50,849 nt of DNA from UBA10449 sp005883585 (lineage in GTDB: Bacteria > Chloroflexota > Dormibacteria > Dormibacterales > Dormibacteraceae), in assembly GCA_005883585.1 (NCBI GenBank), contig VBFD01000020.1:1-50849 (forward strand), written 5' to 3'. The position numbers and the translations under genes are program-made. Shown in pieces: positions 1 through 7,353 of this stretch. Numbering within the stretch: position 1 is the stretch's first letter; every line of letters starts with the position of its first letter. Under the pieces are notes generated by a model. The model did not search any database, had not been told where the DNA came from, and was given only the letters and a program-made list of their open reading frames with translations.

Positions 1-12
1 ATACAAACAGCC

Positions 13-1803
13 ATGATGGCGGCCCCTGAAGCGTCGTTCACTACGAGGCCCGAGCTCAAGGGCACCTTTGGCATGGTGAGCTCGACGCACTGGCTGGCCA
101 CCGAGTGCGGCATGGCTACGCTCGAGATGGGCGGCAACGCGTTCGACGCCGCCGTGGCTGCGGGGTTCGTGCTTCAGGTGGTCGAGCCTCACTTGAATGG
201 ACTCGGCGGCGAAGTCCCCATCATCATGTGGGACGCATCCCGCAACCGGGTTGAGGTGATCTGTGGCCAGGGGCCGGCCCCGGCGGACGCCACGATCGCG
301 CGCCTGAGGTCGCTGGGGATCGATGACATACCCGGAACCGGCCTGCTGGCCGCATGCGTGCCCGGCGCGTTCGCAGGCTGGATGACGCTACTTCGCGATC
401 ACGGCACGCGCCGGTTGGAGGACGTTCTGCGGTTCGCAATCGAATACGCGGAGTCGGGATATCCGATCGTGCGGCAGATCGCCGATGTGCTCGCGGCGGT
501 TGAGCACCTCTTCAGAAGCAGCTGGCCGAGTTCGGCCTCGGTGTACCTGCGTGACGGCGTCCCCGGCGCCGGCACCCGCTTTCGCAATCCCGACCTCGCC
601 GCCACGTTTCAGCGGCTGCTGGTGGAGGCGAAAGCGGCCGGCGGGGGGCGCGAGCAACAGATCGATGGGGCGCTGACCACGTTCTACTCCGGGTTCGTCG
701 CGGATGCCATCGACCGCCACAGCCGAAACGAGCTGATGGACAGCACCGGTGCCCCCCATCAAGGTCTTCTCTCGGGCGCGGACCTGGCTCGCTTCAAAGC
801 GAATCACGAAGAGCCGGTTACGGTCGACTTTGCCGGCTGGACCGTGGCCAAATGCGGGCCCTGGAGCCAGGGGCCCGTGTTTCTCCAGCAGCTGCGCCTG
901 CTCGAAACCTTCGATCTGGCTCGGGCCGGTTTTCTCACCGCCGATCACATCCATTCGGTTGTCGAGGGCGCGAAGCTCGCGTTCGCTGACCGTGAGGCGT
1001 GGTATGGGGACCCCAAATTCGTCAGCGTGGATCTCGAGCGCCTGCTCTCGTCCGACTACGCCGATGCCCGCCGCCGGCTTATCGGCCGAAGCGCGTCATT
1101 AGAGCTCCGGCCCGGAACACTCGACGGCAGAGAGCCACGACTTCCTCGGCGCTCGGCCCAAGTTGTCGCCGAAGGCCACTGGACCGGCACCGGGTCGCAA
1201 GCGACCGGAGGCGTGCGCGGCGACACCGTTCACGTCGCGGTCGCCGATCGCCACGGAAACCTGGTCGCCTGTACGCCAAGCGGAGGGTGGCTGCAGAGCT
1301 CTCCTGTCATCGACGGCCTGGGCTTCTGCTTAGGGACGAGAGCGCAGATGTTCAACCTCGATCCCGACCACCCCAATCGCATCGAAGGCGGCAAACGGCC
1401 GCGGACCACCCTCAGCCCGACTCTCGCGCTCCGTGATGGCGAGCCGAGGATCGCATTCGGCACTCCCGGTGGCGATCAACAGGATCAGTGGACGCTCGAA
1501 TTCTTCCTGGCGCACGTCGTTTTCGGTCTCGGTCTGCAGGCAGCGAACGACGCGCCCATGTTCCACACCTCGCATTTTCCGAGCTCGTTCGCGCCCCACG
1601 ACGCGCATCCGGGCCGAGTGCATGCCGAATCAAGGGTCGAGCCTTCGGTCATAAGTGAGCTTCGCCGCCGCGGACATGAGGTCGTTGAGGGGGGCCCGTG
1701 GTCGCTCGGTCGGATCTGCGCGGTGGGTCGGGACCCCGATTCTGGCTTCATCTCCGCGGCGGCGAGTCCGCGCGGAGGTAACGCTTACGCCGCCGGTCGA
1801 TAG
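13..1803 (+). CDS. ggt: Gamma-glutamyltransferase family protein
   Basis: A 596-residue Ntn-hydrolase of the gamma-glutamyltranspeptidase family, which cleaves or transfers the gamma-glutamyl group of glutathione and related compounds. The N-terminus shows the family pattern MVSSTHWLATECGMATLEMGGNAFDA-like region (residues 21-46), cut here to its sense: a Met/Gly-rich strand followed by GGNAFDAAVA. The autoprocessing site is visible as GDTVH with Thr405 as expected nucleophile, so a large subunit of about 404 residues and a small one of about 190 would form. The conserved GG pair GTPGGDQQDQW follows near residue 490. No signal peptide is evident, so location is unclear. ATG at 13 is only 5 nt after TACAAA; a second ATG follows directly. 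It converges on the peptide-type ABC importer, with 10 bp between stop codons, which fits gamma-glutamyl peptide use (inference). A cephalosporin acylase-like or other GGT-family activity cannot be excluded. Confidence 0.9.
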   Translation: MMAAPEASFTTRPELKGTFGMVSSTHWLATECGMATLEMGGNAFDAAVAAGFVLQVVEPHLNGLGGEVPIIMWDASRNRVEVICGQGPAPADATIARLRSLGIDDIPGTGLLAACVPGAFAGWMTLLRDHGTRRLEDVLRFAIEYAESGYPIVRQIADVLAAVEHLFRSSWPSSASVYLRDGVPGAGTRFRNPDLAATFQRLLVEAKAAGGGREQQIDGALTTFYSGFVADAIDRHSRNELMDSTGAPHQGLLSGADLARFKANHEEPVTVDFAGWTVAKCGPWSQGPVFLQQLRLLETFDLARAGFLTADHIHSVVEGAKLAFADREAWYGDPKFVSVDLERLLSSDYADARRRLIGRSASLELRPGTLDGREPRLPRRSAQVVAEGHWTGTGSQATGGVRGDTVHVAVADRHGNLVACTPSGGWLQSSPVIDGLGFCLGTRAQMFNLDPDHPNRIEGGKRPRTTLSPTLALRDGEPRIAFGTPGGDQQDQWTLEFFLAHVVFGLGLQAANDAPMFHTSHFPSSFAPHDAHPGRVHAESRVEPSVISELRRRGHEVVEGGPWSLGRICAVGRDPDSGFISAAASPRGGNAYAAGR

Positions 1804-1813
1804 GAAGGAGCGA

Positions 1814-2698
1814 TCACGTACGAAGCCTCGGATCGAGTGCGTCTCGCAGCGCATCGCCGAGCCAGTTGAAGCTGAAGACGGTGACCGAGATCGCAGCTCC
1901 GGGCACGATCGCCAGCCACGCGTCGTTGTTCAGAAAAGTCCGGCCAGAGTTGATCATCTGGCCCCAGTCCGGAGTTGGAACCTGGGCGCCCAGCCCCAGG
2001 AAGGAGAGCGTGGCCTCGGCGAGGATGGCAAACCCGGCGGAGAGGGAAACCTGCACGAGGACCGGGTTCATAAGATTCGGCAGGATGTGGCGCAGCACGA
2101 GCCGAAGCGGTCTTGCTCCGAGTGACCGCGTAGCGGTGATGAACTCCATCTGCTTCAGCTGCAGCACCTGGGCACGGACCAGACGGGCGTAGATGGGAAT
2201 GGCGACGATCCCTATGGCGATCATCGCGTTGCGCAGGCCGGGGCCAAGGGCGGCCACGAGACCGATGGCGAGGATCAGGCCTGGAAACGCAAGCAGCGCA
2301 TCGATGAAGCGCATCAACAAGAGGTCCGTGGTGCCGCCCGCATAACCGCTTACCAGGCCGATGATTCCGCCGGCGACCAGGCCCACAGCAACCGCCACGA
2401 ACGCAACCGGCAGCGAGACTCGCGCCCCCCAGAGCACGCGACTGAAGAGGTCTCGCCCAAGCTCATCGGTGCCCAGAAGGTGGCTGGGGCTCAACGGTGG
2501 CAGATAGGAGTCGTCGGGATGAACAGCAAGCGGATCGTGGGGTGCGATGAGCGGAGCCAGAAGTGCGACCAGGAACAACAATCCGACGAACGCCGCGGCT
2601 GCGGCAACCCGCGGGTACTGACGAACGAAGGCGAGTCCACTGATCCTGGCCGTGCGGAAGTGTTGGCCGGCGGCCAACAGCGCCGGCGCGTTGCTCAT
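1814..2698 (-). CDS. ABC transporter permease, DppC/OppC type
   Basis: A 294-residue inner-membrane permease of the dipeptide/oligopeptide importer family. A cytoplasmic N-terminus is followed by one transmembrane helix (about residues 32-52), the OppC N-terminal signature with LLGTDELGRDLFSRVLWG (about 73-90), then five more hydrophobic segments. The EAA loop that docks the ATPase is visible as TRSLGARPLRLVLRHILPN. Length and order are normal for DppC. It is the last gene of the unit and starts 16 bp after the DppB-type permease stop. No ATP-binding subunit lies beside it, so the importer must borrow ATPases encoded elsewhere. Substrate is unknown: peptides, glutathione or nickel are all possible for the family. 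Confidence 0.93.
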   Translation of the reverse strand: MSNAPALLAAGQHFRTARISGLAFVRQYPRVAAAAAFVGLLFLVALLAPLIAPHDPLAVHPDDSYLPPLSPSHLLGTDELGRDLFSRVLWGARVSLPVAFVAVAVGLVAGGIIGLVSGYAGGTTDLLLMRFIDALLAFPGLILAIGLVAALGPGLRNAMIAIGIVAIPIYARLVRAQVLQLKQMEFITATRSLGARPLRLVLRHILPNLMNPVLVQVSLSAGFAILAEATLSFLGLGAQVPTPDWGQMINSGRTFLNNDAWLAIVPGAAISVTVFSFNWLGDALRDALDPRLRT

Positions 2699-2714
2699 TG
2701 ATGAGGGCCCAACA

Positions 2715-3659
2715 TCATGCGTAGGAGATCCGCGGGTCGAGCCAGGCGTACACCAGGTCGACCAGCAGGTTGGCGAACATGTACGAGAAGGCCGCCAGCA
2801 GAACGATGCCCTGCACGATCGTGTAGTCGCGGTCGGCGATCGACTCCACGGCCAGCCGGCCGACTCCGGGCCAGGTGAATACGGTCTCGGTGACGACCGC
2901 GCCCTCGATGATGCCTCCGATCTGAAGCCCGACCACCGTCACAACAGGGATGAGCGCGTTCTTGAGCGCGTGGATGAAGACGACGCGGCGCCACGACGCT
3001 CCCTTCGCCCACGCAGTCCGCACGTAATCGTTGTTGAGGACCTCGATCATCGACGAGCGTGTGAAACGCATATTGATCGCCGCGCCGGCGGTGCCCAACG
3101 CGATGGCCGGCAGCACAACGTGGCGAAGACTCTCGATTGGATTCGTCGCAAACGGAATGTAGCCACCGAATGGAAACAGCCGGAGCGACACAGACAGGAC
3201 GAAGATGAGAACGACGCCGATGAAGAAATTCGGGACGGAAACACCGGCCACCGTTATGCCTGAAGCGAGATAGTCCAGCGCCGACCCGCGACGAACTGCC
3301 GCGAACGTGCCGAGCGGGATGGCGACGGCCAGGGACCAGAGCAACGCCACAATGCCGAGCTCGAGTGTTGCCGGAAGGCGTTCGGTGATGGCGGCGGACA
3401 CGGGCTGATGCGTGGTGATCGAGCGGCCGAGATCGCCGTGAGCCATGCGGCCGAGCCAGAGCCCGTACTGGACATAGATCGGCTTGTCGAGCCCGAGCTG
3501 CTTGTGGATGTCCGCGATCGCTTGCGGTGAGCGGTCCTCGCCGAGAAGGATGAGCGCCGGGTCGCCCGGTGTGAGGTGGATGAGCATGAACACGCCGACG
3601 GTCACCAAGAAGGCCACAGGCAGCATCAACAGGAGCCGCCGCAGGACGTAGGTCGTCAT
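2715..3659 (-). CDS. ABC transporter permease, DppB/OppB type
   Basis: A 314-residue membrane permease with the classic DppB start (TYVLRRLLLMLPVAFLVTV), which forms the first transmembrane helix, followed by the HLTPGDPA motif of the N-terminal OppB region. Six transmembrane segments are expected. The EAA-type loop reads RTAWAKGASWRRVVFIHALKNA. It lies 52 bp downstream of the substrate-binding protein gene and 16 bp upstream of the DppC-type gene, so the three form one transcription unit. It pairs with the DppC-type subunit as a heterodimeric channel. Confidence 0.94.
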   Translation of the reverse strand: MTTYVLRRLLLMLPVAFLVTVGVFMLIHLTPGDPALILLGEDRSPQAIADIHKQLGLDKPIYVQYGLWLGRMAHGDLGRSITTHQPVSAAITERLPATLELGIVALLWSLAVAIPLGTFAAVRRGSALDYLASGITVAGVSVPNFFIGVVLIFVLSVSLRLFPFGGYIPFATNPIESLRHVVLPAIALGTAGAAINMRFTRSSMIEVLNNDYVRTAWAKGASWRRVVFIHALKNALIPVVTVVGLQIGGIIEGAVVTETVFTWPGVGRLAVESIADRDYTIVQGIVLLAAFSYMFANLLVDLVYAWLDPRISYA

Positions 3660-3711
3660 GCCGGTCTGTGCACCGGCATCAATCTATGTCCTCGCGAGTG
3701 AGGTGGATCGG

Positions 3712-5223
3712 TTAGCTCTTCCAGACCTCCGCCATCCGGATCATGAGATCGGGATACAGAGTGAAGCCATGGACCTTGTTGCTCGAAATCTGAGCGCTGA
3801 CGCCGAAAACCGTGAACACATACGGCGCGTCGGCCACGATCTGCTTTTGAGCGCTGTCGTAATCCTGCTTGCGCTTGGCCTGGTCCGTATTGATGCGGGC
3901 GTCCTCCAGCCAGCCGTCGACCTGCGGGTTGCTGTAGAGGCTGTCGTTGAAATCGCCGCCGGTGTGCCACCACGCGTATGTGTTGCCGTCGGGGTCGATC
4001 CGACCAGACCAGTTGACACCGCAGGCCTCGAACTGGTGGCTCTGGCATTCCTGCTGATACGTCGCGAATTCCTCGGTCTGGATTTTCATCGTGATGCCGG
4101 CTGAGGCCAGCTCTGACTGCATCAGCTGGGCCAGCTGCTGGTTGACCGGATCCGCCGTCGTCTTGAAGCTGAACGTGAACCCGGTGGCGGCGCTTCTGGC
4201 CGCGGCTGCGTCGGCGTGGTCGTAGATCTTTTCCGACGCGTCGAAGGCCCAGCTCGACGGCGGTATCGGCCCGTAACCGACGACGCCGATATTGAAGTTG
4301 ATGTTCTTCAAGATCGCGTATCTGTCGATCGCCGTCGCCACTGCTTTCCGCTTGGCGGGGTCATTGAAGGGCGCGGCTCCGGTGTTGAGCTCGAAGCCGT
4401 TGAAGCCGATCGCGGGCGTGTCGCGGTAGATGAAGCCCGAGTCGGCCTTGAGCCCCGCCACATCCTTGGCCGCGATCGCCCGTGCGATATCAATGTCACC
4501 GGTCTTGAGCGCCGCGAGGATCGCGTTGACATCGGGAATCGCCTTGTAGGTGACGCCGTCCAGATAGGGCAGCCCGCTTCGCCAATAGCTGGGATTCTTC
4601 GTCAGCGTCAGGTGGTCGTTGCGCTTCCACTCGACGAACTGGAAGGGCCCGCTCCCGGCGCCTGTAGGCGCGAGGGAAAAGTTCTGGCCGCCCTTCTTGA
4701 CCGCATCCATTGAGAGCATCATTCCCGCCCGGTCGACCAACGTGGCGAGCAGGGTCGCGTCAGGCTTCGCGAGGTGCAGAGTGACGTGGGTATCGTCGAC
4801 GACCTCCACGCTCGTCACGCTCTTCAGGTCGGACTTCCGTCGTGAGCTGGCGGCGGTCTTGTAGCGCGTGATGTTGTCCTTGACCGACTGCGCGTTGAAG
4901 GACGTGCCGTCCTGGTACTTGACCCCGGACTGCAGTGTGAACTTGTAGCTCGTGGGGTCGGTCACATCCCAAGACTTGACCAGACCGGCCTTGATCGTGA
5001 GGCCGGGGTCGATTGTGAAGAGCGAGTCGTACATGTTGTAGAAAACCTCGCGCTCCACCAGCAGCGACGAGTCGAGTGGATCCAGGGTGCGCAGCTCGCT
5101 CTCGAGTGCGATGGTTGCTGTGCCGCCGTGTTTAGGGGTTACCGACTGGGTGCCACCGCCCCCGCCGGACCCGCATGCAGCGACAAGGAAAAGGCAGGCG
5201 ATAGCAAGACCGGCTCGTCTCAT
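3712..5223 (-). CDS. ABC transporter substrate-binding lipoprotein (family 5, peptide type)
   Basis: A lipoprotein of about 503 residues of the SBP_bac_5 family that captures peptide-like ligands for the two adjacent permeases. The N-terminus has Arg-Arg, a short hydrophobic stretch and the lipobox LVAAC followed by a Gly-rich linker. The core opens with GGTATIALESELRTLDPLDSS and contains the ligand-cleft pattern KFTLQSGVKYQDGTSFNAQSV, typical of the family. An in-frame GTG at 5235 exists, but ATG at 5223 is preferred: AGGAG and GGAGAG lie upstream of it, while the GTG would be 1 nt from AGGAG. A promoter candidate lies at 5269-5299. The ligand cannot be read from sequence. Confidence 0.92.
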   Translation of the reverse strand: MRRAGLAIACLFLVAACGSGGGGGTQSVTPKHGGTATIALESELRTLDPLDSSLLVEREVFYNMYDSLFTIDPGLTIKAGLVKSWDVTDPTSYKFTLQSGVKYQDGTSFNAQSVKDNITRYKTAASSRRKSDLKSVTSVEVVDDTHVTLHLAKPDATLLATLVDRAGMMLSMDAVKKGGQNFSLAPTGAGSGPFQFVEWKRNDHLTLTKNPSYWRSGLPYLDGVTYKAIPDVNAILAALKTGDIDIARAIAAKDVAGLKADSGFIYRDTPAIGFNGFELNTGAAPFNDPAKRKAVATAIDRYAILKNINFNIGVVGYGPIPPSSWAFDASEKIYDHADAAAARSAATGFTFSFKTTADPVNQQLAQLMQSELASAGITMKIQTEEFATYQQECQSHQFEACGVNWSGRIDPDGNTYAWWHTGGDFNDSLYSNPQVDGWLEDARINTDQAKRKQDYDSAQKQIVADAPYVFTVFGVSAQISSNKVHGFTLYPDLMIRMAEVWKS

Positions 5224-5268
5224 CTCTCCACACACTCCTGAATGACGCCGACTCCCAACAGCCCCCTG

Positions 5269-5299
5269 TATTTAGGCTACGGTGCTTCGCCGGTGTCAA
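5269..5299 (-). promoter_or_regulatory. Candidate promoter of the ABC importer unit
   Basis: On the minus strand TTGACA (5294-5299) is followed after 19 bp by TAAATA (5269-5274), a reasonable sigma-70-like pair although the spacer is long. Transcription would start near 5262, giving a leader of about 40 nt with the AGGAG site ahead of the ATG at 5223. Confidence 0.4.
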
Positions 5300-5410
5300 C
5301 AATGAGATCGGTCGAGCCCTCCTGACGGCCCGGCCTGACCAGCTCTTGAAACGGGTCCGGCTCGTCGACAAACTGCGCGATTTGGCCTCGAGTGACTTAT
5401 CTTCGCGCCC

Positions 5411-6100
5411 ATGATCAAGGTCTATCCGGACCGTCCCGTGGCCGCGATGCTCCGTGTCCTGGCTGATGTGGTCACCACGGGATGGACGGTTGCCTGGGCG
5501 GTCCTCGGCTGGCTGATCTACAAGACGATCCTCGGCCTCGAAGTGATTGCTGACGGGCTTGTGAGCACGGGGAACACGTTCAACGGATGGATCATGCAGT
5601 TTCGCAACGCGATCCCGGGCGGCATTCCCGGGGTCACGCAGTTCTTGATCAACATCGCCGACGCGCTGCGGCGCTACTCGGGAGAGCCGCTGGTGTCGGC
5701 CGGCCACCAGGTGCACGACGCGATCATCCAGGTCGCGATCGTGCTCGCGCTGTTGGTCGCCTTGCCGCCGATCCTTCTTGTTTTACTGCCATACGGCGCG
5801 TGGAGGTGGCGGGACATGCGCGAGACCGGGGCGGCTTTGGCGTTCGTGCGTATCGCTTCGATGACGGGGCGGGCGGAGCAGGCGCGAGCGGTCCTGGCGT
5901 ATCGGGCGGTGTCGACGCTGAGCTTCCGGCAGCTGATGTCCGCCAGCCCCGACCCGGTTGGCGACATCACAGAGCGTCGTTACGAGCGGCTGGCGGCGGC
6001 GATGCTGAAGCGGGCGGGGCTGGACCCGGGGCGCCTGGCGCCGCCCGAGCTCCCGGAGCTGCCGGCGCACCGAGAGCATCGAGAGCATCGGCGCCGGTAG
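5411..6100 (+). CDS. Two-helix membrane protein of unknown function
   Basis: A 229-residue protein I do not recognise. Hydrophobic segments at about residues 13-45 and 101-130 suggest two transmembrane regions with an intervening loop of about 55 residues. The second ends in LLPYGAWRWRDMRETG, and the remaining 90 residues form a soluble, Arg-rich tail ending in HREHREHRRR. No known catalytic motif is visible. The start has no ribosome binding site, but TATCTT (5398-5403) lies exactly 7 nt before the ATG, which fits a leaderless transcript. The next gene begins 37 bp downstream on the same strand. Confidence 0.75.
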   Translation: MIKVYPDRPVAAMLRVLADVVTTGWTVAWAVLGWLIYKTILGLEVIADGLVSTGNTFNGWIMQFRNAIPGGIPGVTQFLINIADALRRYSGEPLVSAGHQVHDAIIQVAIVLALLVALPPILLVLLPYGAWRWRDMRETGAALAFVRIASMTGRAEQARAVLAYRAVSTLSFRQLMSASPDPVGDITERRYERLAAAMLKRAGLDPGRLAPPELPELPAHREHREHRRR

Positions 6101-6137
6101 CCGCTTCTCGGGCTCCTGGTCCACGTATCGTTGTCGC

Positions 6138-6356
6138 GTGTGCCGAAGCATCAAGACCCTGCGCCAGGCTGACGTGGTCGCCACCGAGGACGAGATCCGC
6201 GCCGCGGCACGGCAGTTCGTGCGCAAGGTGAGCGGATTCCGCGAGCCCTCTGGGAGGCACCAGGTGGCGTTCGAGGGGGCGGTGGACGAGATCGCACTCG
6301 CGTCCCAGCGCTTGCTCGAGTCGATCGCCGGGAACCTTCCCGCCCACCGCTCTTAA
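6138..6356 (+). CDS. DUF2277 family protein
   Basis: A 72-residue soluble protein that starts with MCRSIKTL and continues with TEDEIRAAARQFVRKVSGFREPS, which matches the DUF2277 family closely (family consensus begins MCRNIK-L and carries RAAALQFVRKISG-PS). Function of the family is unknown. The GTG start has no ribosome binding site; TATCGT (6126-6131) sits 6 nt ahead of it, so the gene may be leaderless. Length is slightly short for the family (about 80-90). Confidence 0.85.
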   Translation: MCRSIKTLRQADVVATEDEIRAAARQFVRKVSGFREPSGRHQVAFEGAVDEIALASQRLLESIAGNLPAHRS

Positions 6357-6418
6357 CGACCTGGGTTGGCGGCCCCGCCTCCCCTTTATTAAGGTCGAGG
6401 CCGGCAGGTGAGTCGGGC

Positions 6419-6465
6419 TGGGGGAGGGGCCCAAAAGAGAAGGGAGGGCCCGCCAAAGGTGTGCC
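6419..6465 (+). repeat. Dispersed repeat, copy A (intergenic)
   Basis: The stretch between the convergent DUF2277 and Fpg genes carries TGGGGGAGG (6419-6427) and, 19 nt on, the 14-mer AGAAGGGAGGGCCC (6438-6451). The same two blocks, 18 nt apart, occur at 26140-26171 inside dnaE2. Read on the minus strand both copies would encode an AGP-x5-G-x-LPQP peptide, so the similarity extends beyond the two blocks. It contains short GGGCCC palindromes. Confidence 0.5.
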
Positions 6466-6468
6466 CGA

Positions 6469-7296
6469 TTAGAGCTGGCAGCCCCGGCAGAAATTCAAGG
6501 GCTCCCGGTTCGACCCCAGCTGACTGATCCGGTGTCCGCATCGCGGGCACGTCTTTCCGCCCTTCATATGCACCGCCATGAACGACCGGTCCTGCTTCGA
6601 CTCGTCGTAGTTTGGGTTGGCAAGGATCGCATCAACGGCGCGCGAGAGCACCACGGGGATGGCCGCGAATAGCGCCTCCTCCTCGGCCGGCTTTAACGAA
6701 GCCCGCCTCCGCAAGGGGAGCAGCCGGGCCTCGAACAGGATCTCGTCCGAGTAAGCGTTGCCGATCCCGGCCAGAAACTCCTGGTTGCGCAGGAGATCCT
6801 TGAGCTCATCCCGGAAGCGCCGCAGGCGTTTGCGAAAAACCTCGATGCCCATCGCTGGCGCCGAGTCGGCCTCCGGCCCGAGCTCGGCCCAACCGGGAAT
6901 CTCGCGGGCCAGGTCGTTGACCCAGTAGATGCGCCCCATGTCGCGGAAATCGAGATATCGCAGCTCCTGCCGACCCTCGATCCGGATCGTGAACACCTCG
7001 GTCGCCGGAGCCGGTGTGCTGCCGTCCACCATCTGGAAGCGCCCGCCCAGCATCGGGTTGATCACCAGCCACCGTTCATCTCCGCCACCGCCGAGCTCAG
7101 TCGCAAAGACAAGGTGCTTGCCTCGCCTGGTAAGTGAGACGATGCGACGAGCGGGCAGTTCGTCGGCGAAGTGTTCGACGGGGTAGCGGAGCATGTGCGC
7201 CTTCTTGGGGACGACCGCGGCAGCCGTTATCAGCTTGCCCTCGAGGCGAGGGCCAAGGCGTATTCGCACCGCTTCCAGCTCGGGCAGCTCGGGCAT
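6469..7296 (-). CDS. mutM: Fpg/Nei family DNA glycosylase (formamidopyrimidine-DNA glycosylase)
   Basis: A 275-residue bifunctional base-excision enzyme that removes oxidised purines and cuts the abasic site. The start is fixed by the family N-terminus M-PELPELEAVR: Pro2 is the Schiff-base nucleophile and Glu3 the catalytic acid. RRGKHLVF supplies the conserved beta-hairpin lysine. The helix-two-turn-helix reads EFLAGIGNAYSDEILFEARLLP. The C-terminal zinc finger is intact: CPRC, then 16 residues, then CRGC, with the conserved Arg in NREPLNF. The reading frame stays open upstream, but ATG 7296 gives the canonical start and has TATCTT 6 nt before it (leaderless pattern). It is divergent from clpB with 57 bp between starts. 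Confidence 0.93.
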   Translation of the reverse strand: MPELPELEAVRIRLGPRLEGKLITAAAVVPKKAHMLRYPVEHFADELPARRIVSLTRRGKHLVFATELGGGGDERWLVINPMLGGRFQMVDGSTPAPATEVFTIRIEGRQELRYLDFRDMGRIYWVNDLAREIPGWAELGPEADSAPAMGIEVFRKRLRRFRDELKDLLRNQEFLAGIGNAYSDEILFEARLLPLRRRASLKPAEEEALFAAIPVVLSRAVDAILANPNYDESKQDRSFMAVHMKGGKTCPRCGHRISQLGSNREPLNFCRGCQL

Positions 7297-7353
7297 GGAC
7301 CCAAGATACCGGCCGCCGGTTTGACGACCGAAGACCGGGGGTAGCAAAAAAGC

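Noticed and set aside
7297..7353. Heat-shock operator (CIRCE or HAIR) upstream of clpB
   Set aside because: Neither inverted repeat can be found in the 57-bp divergent region.
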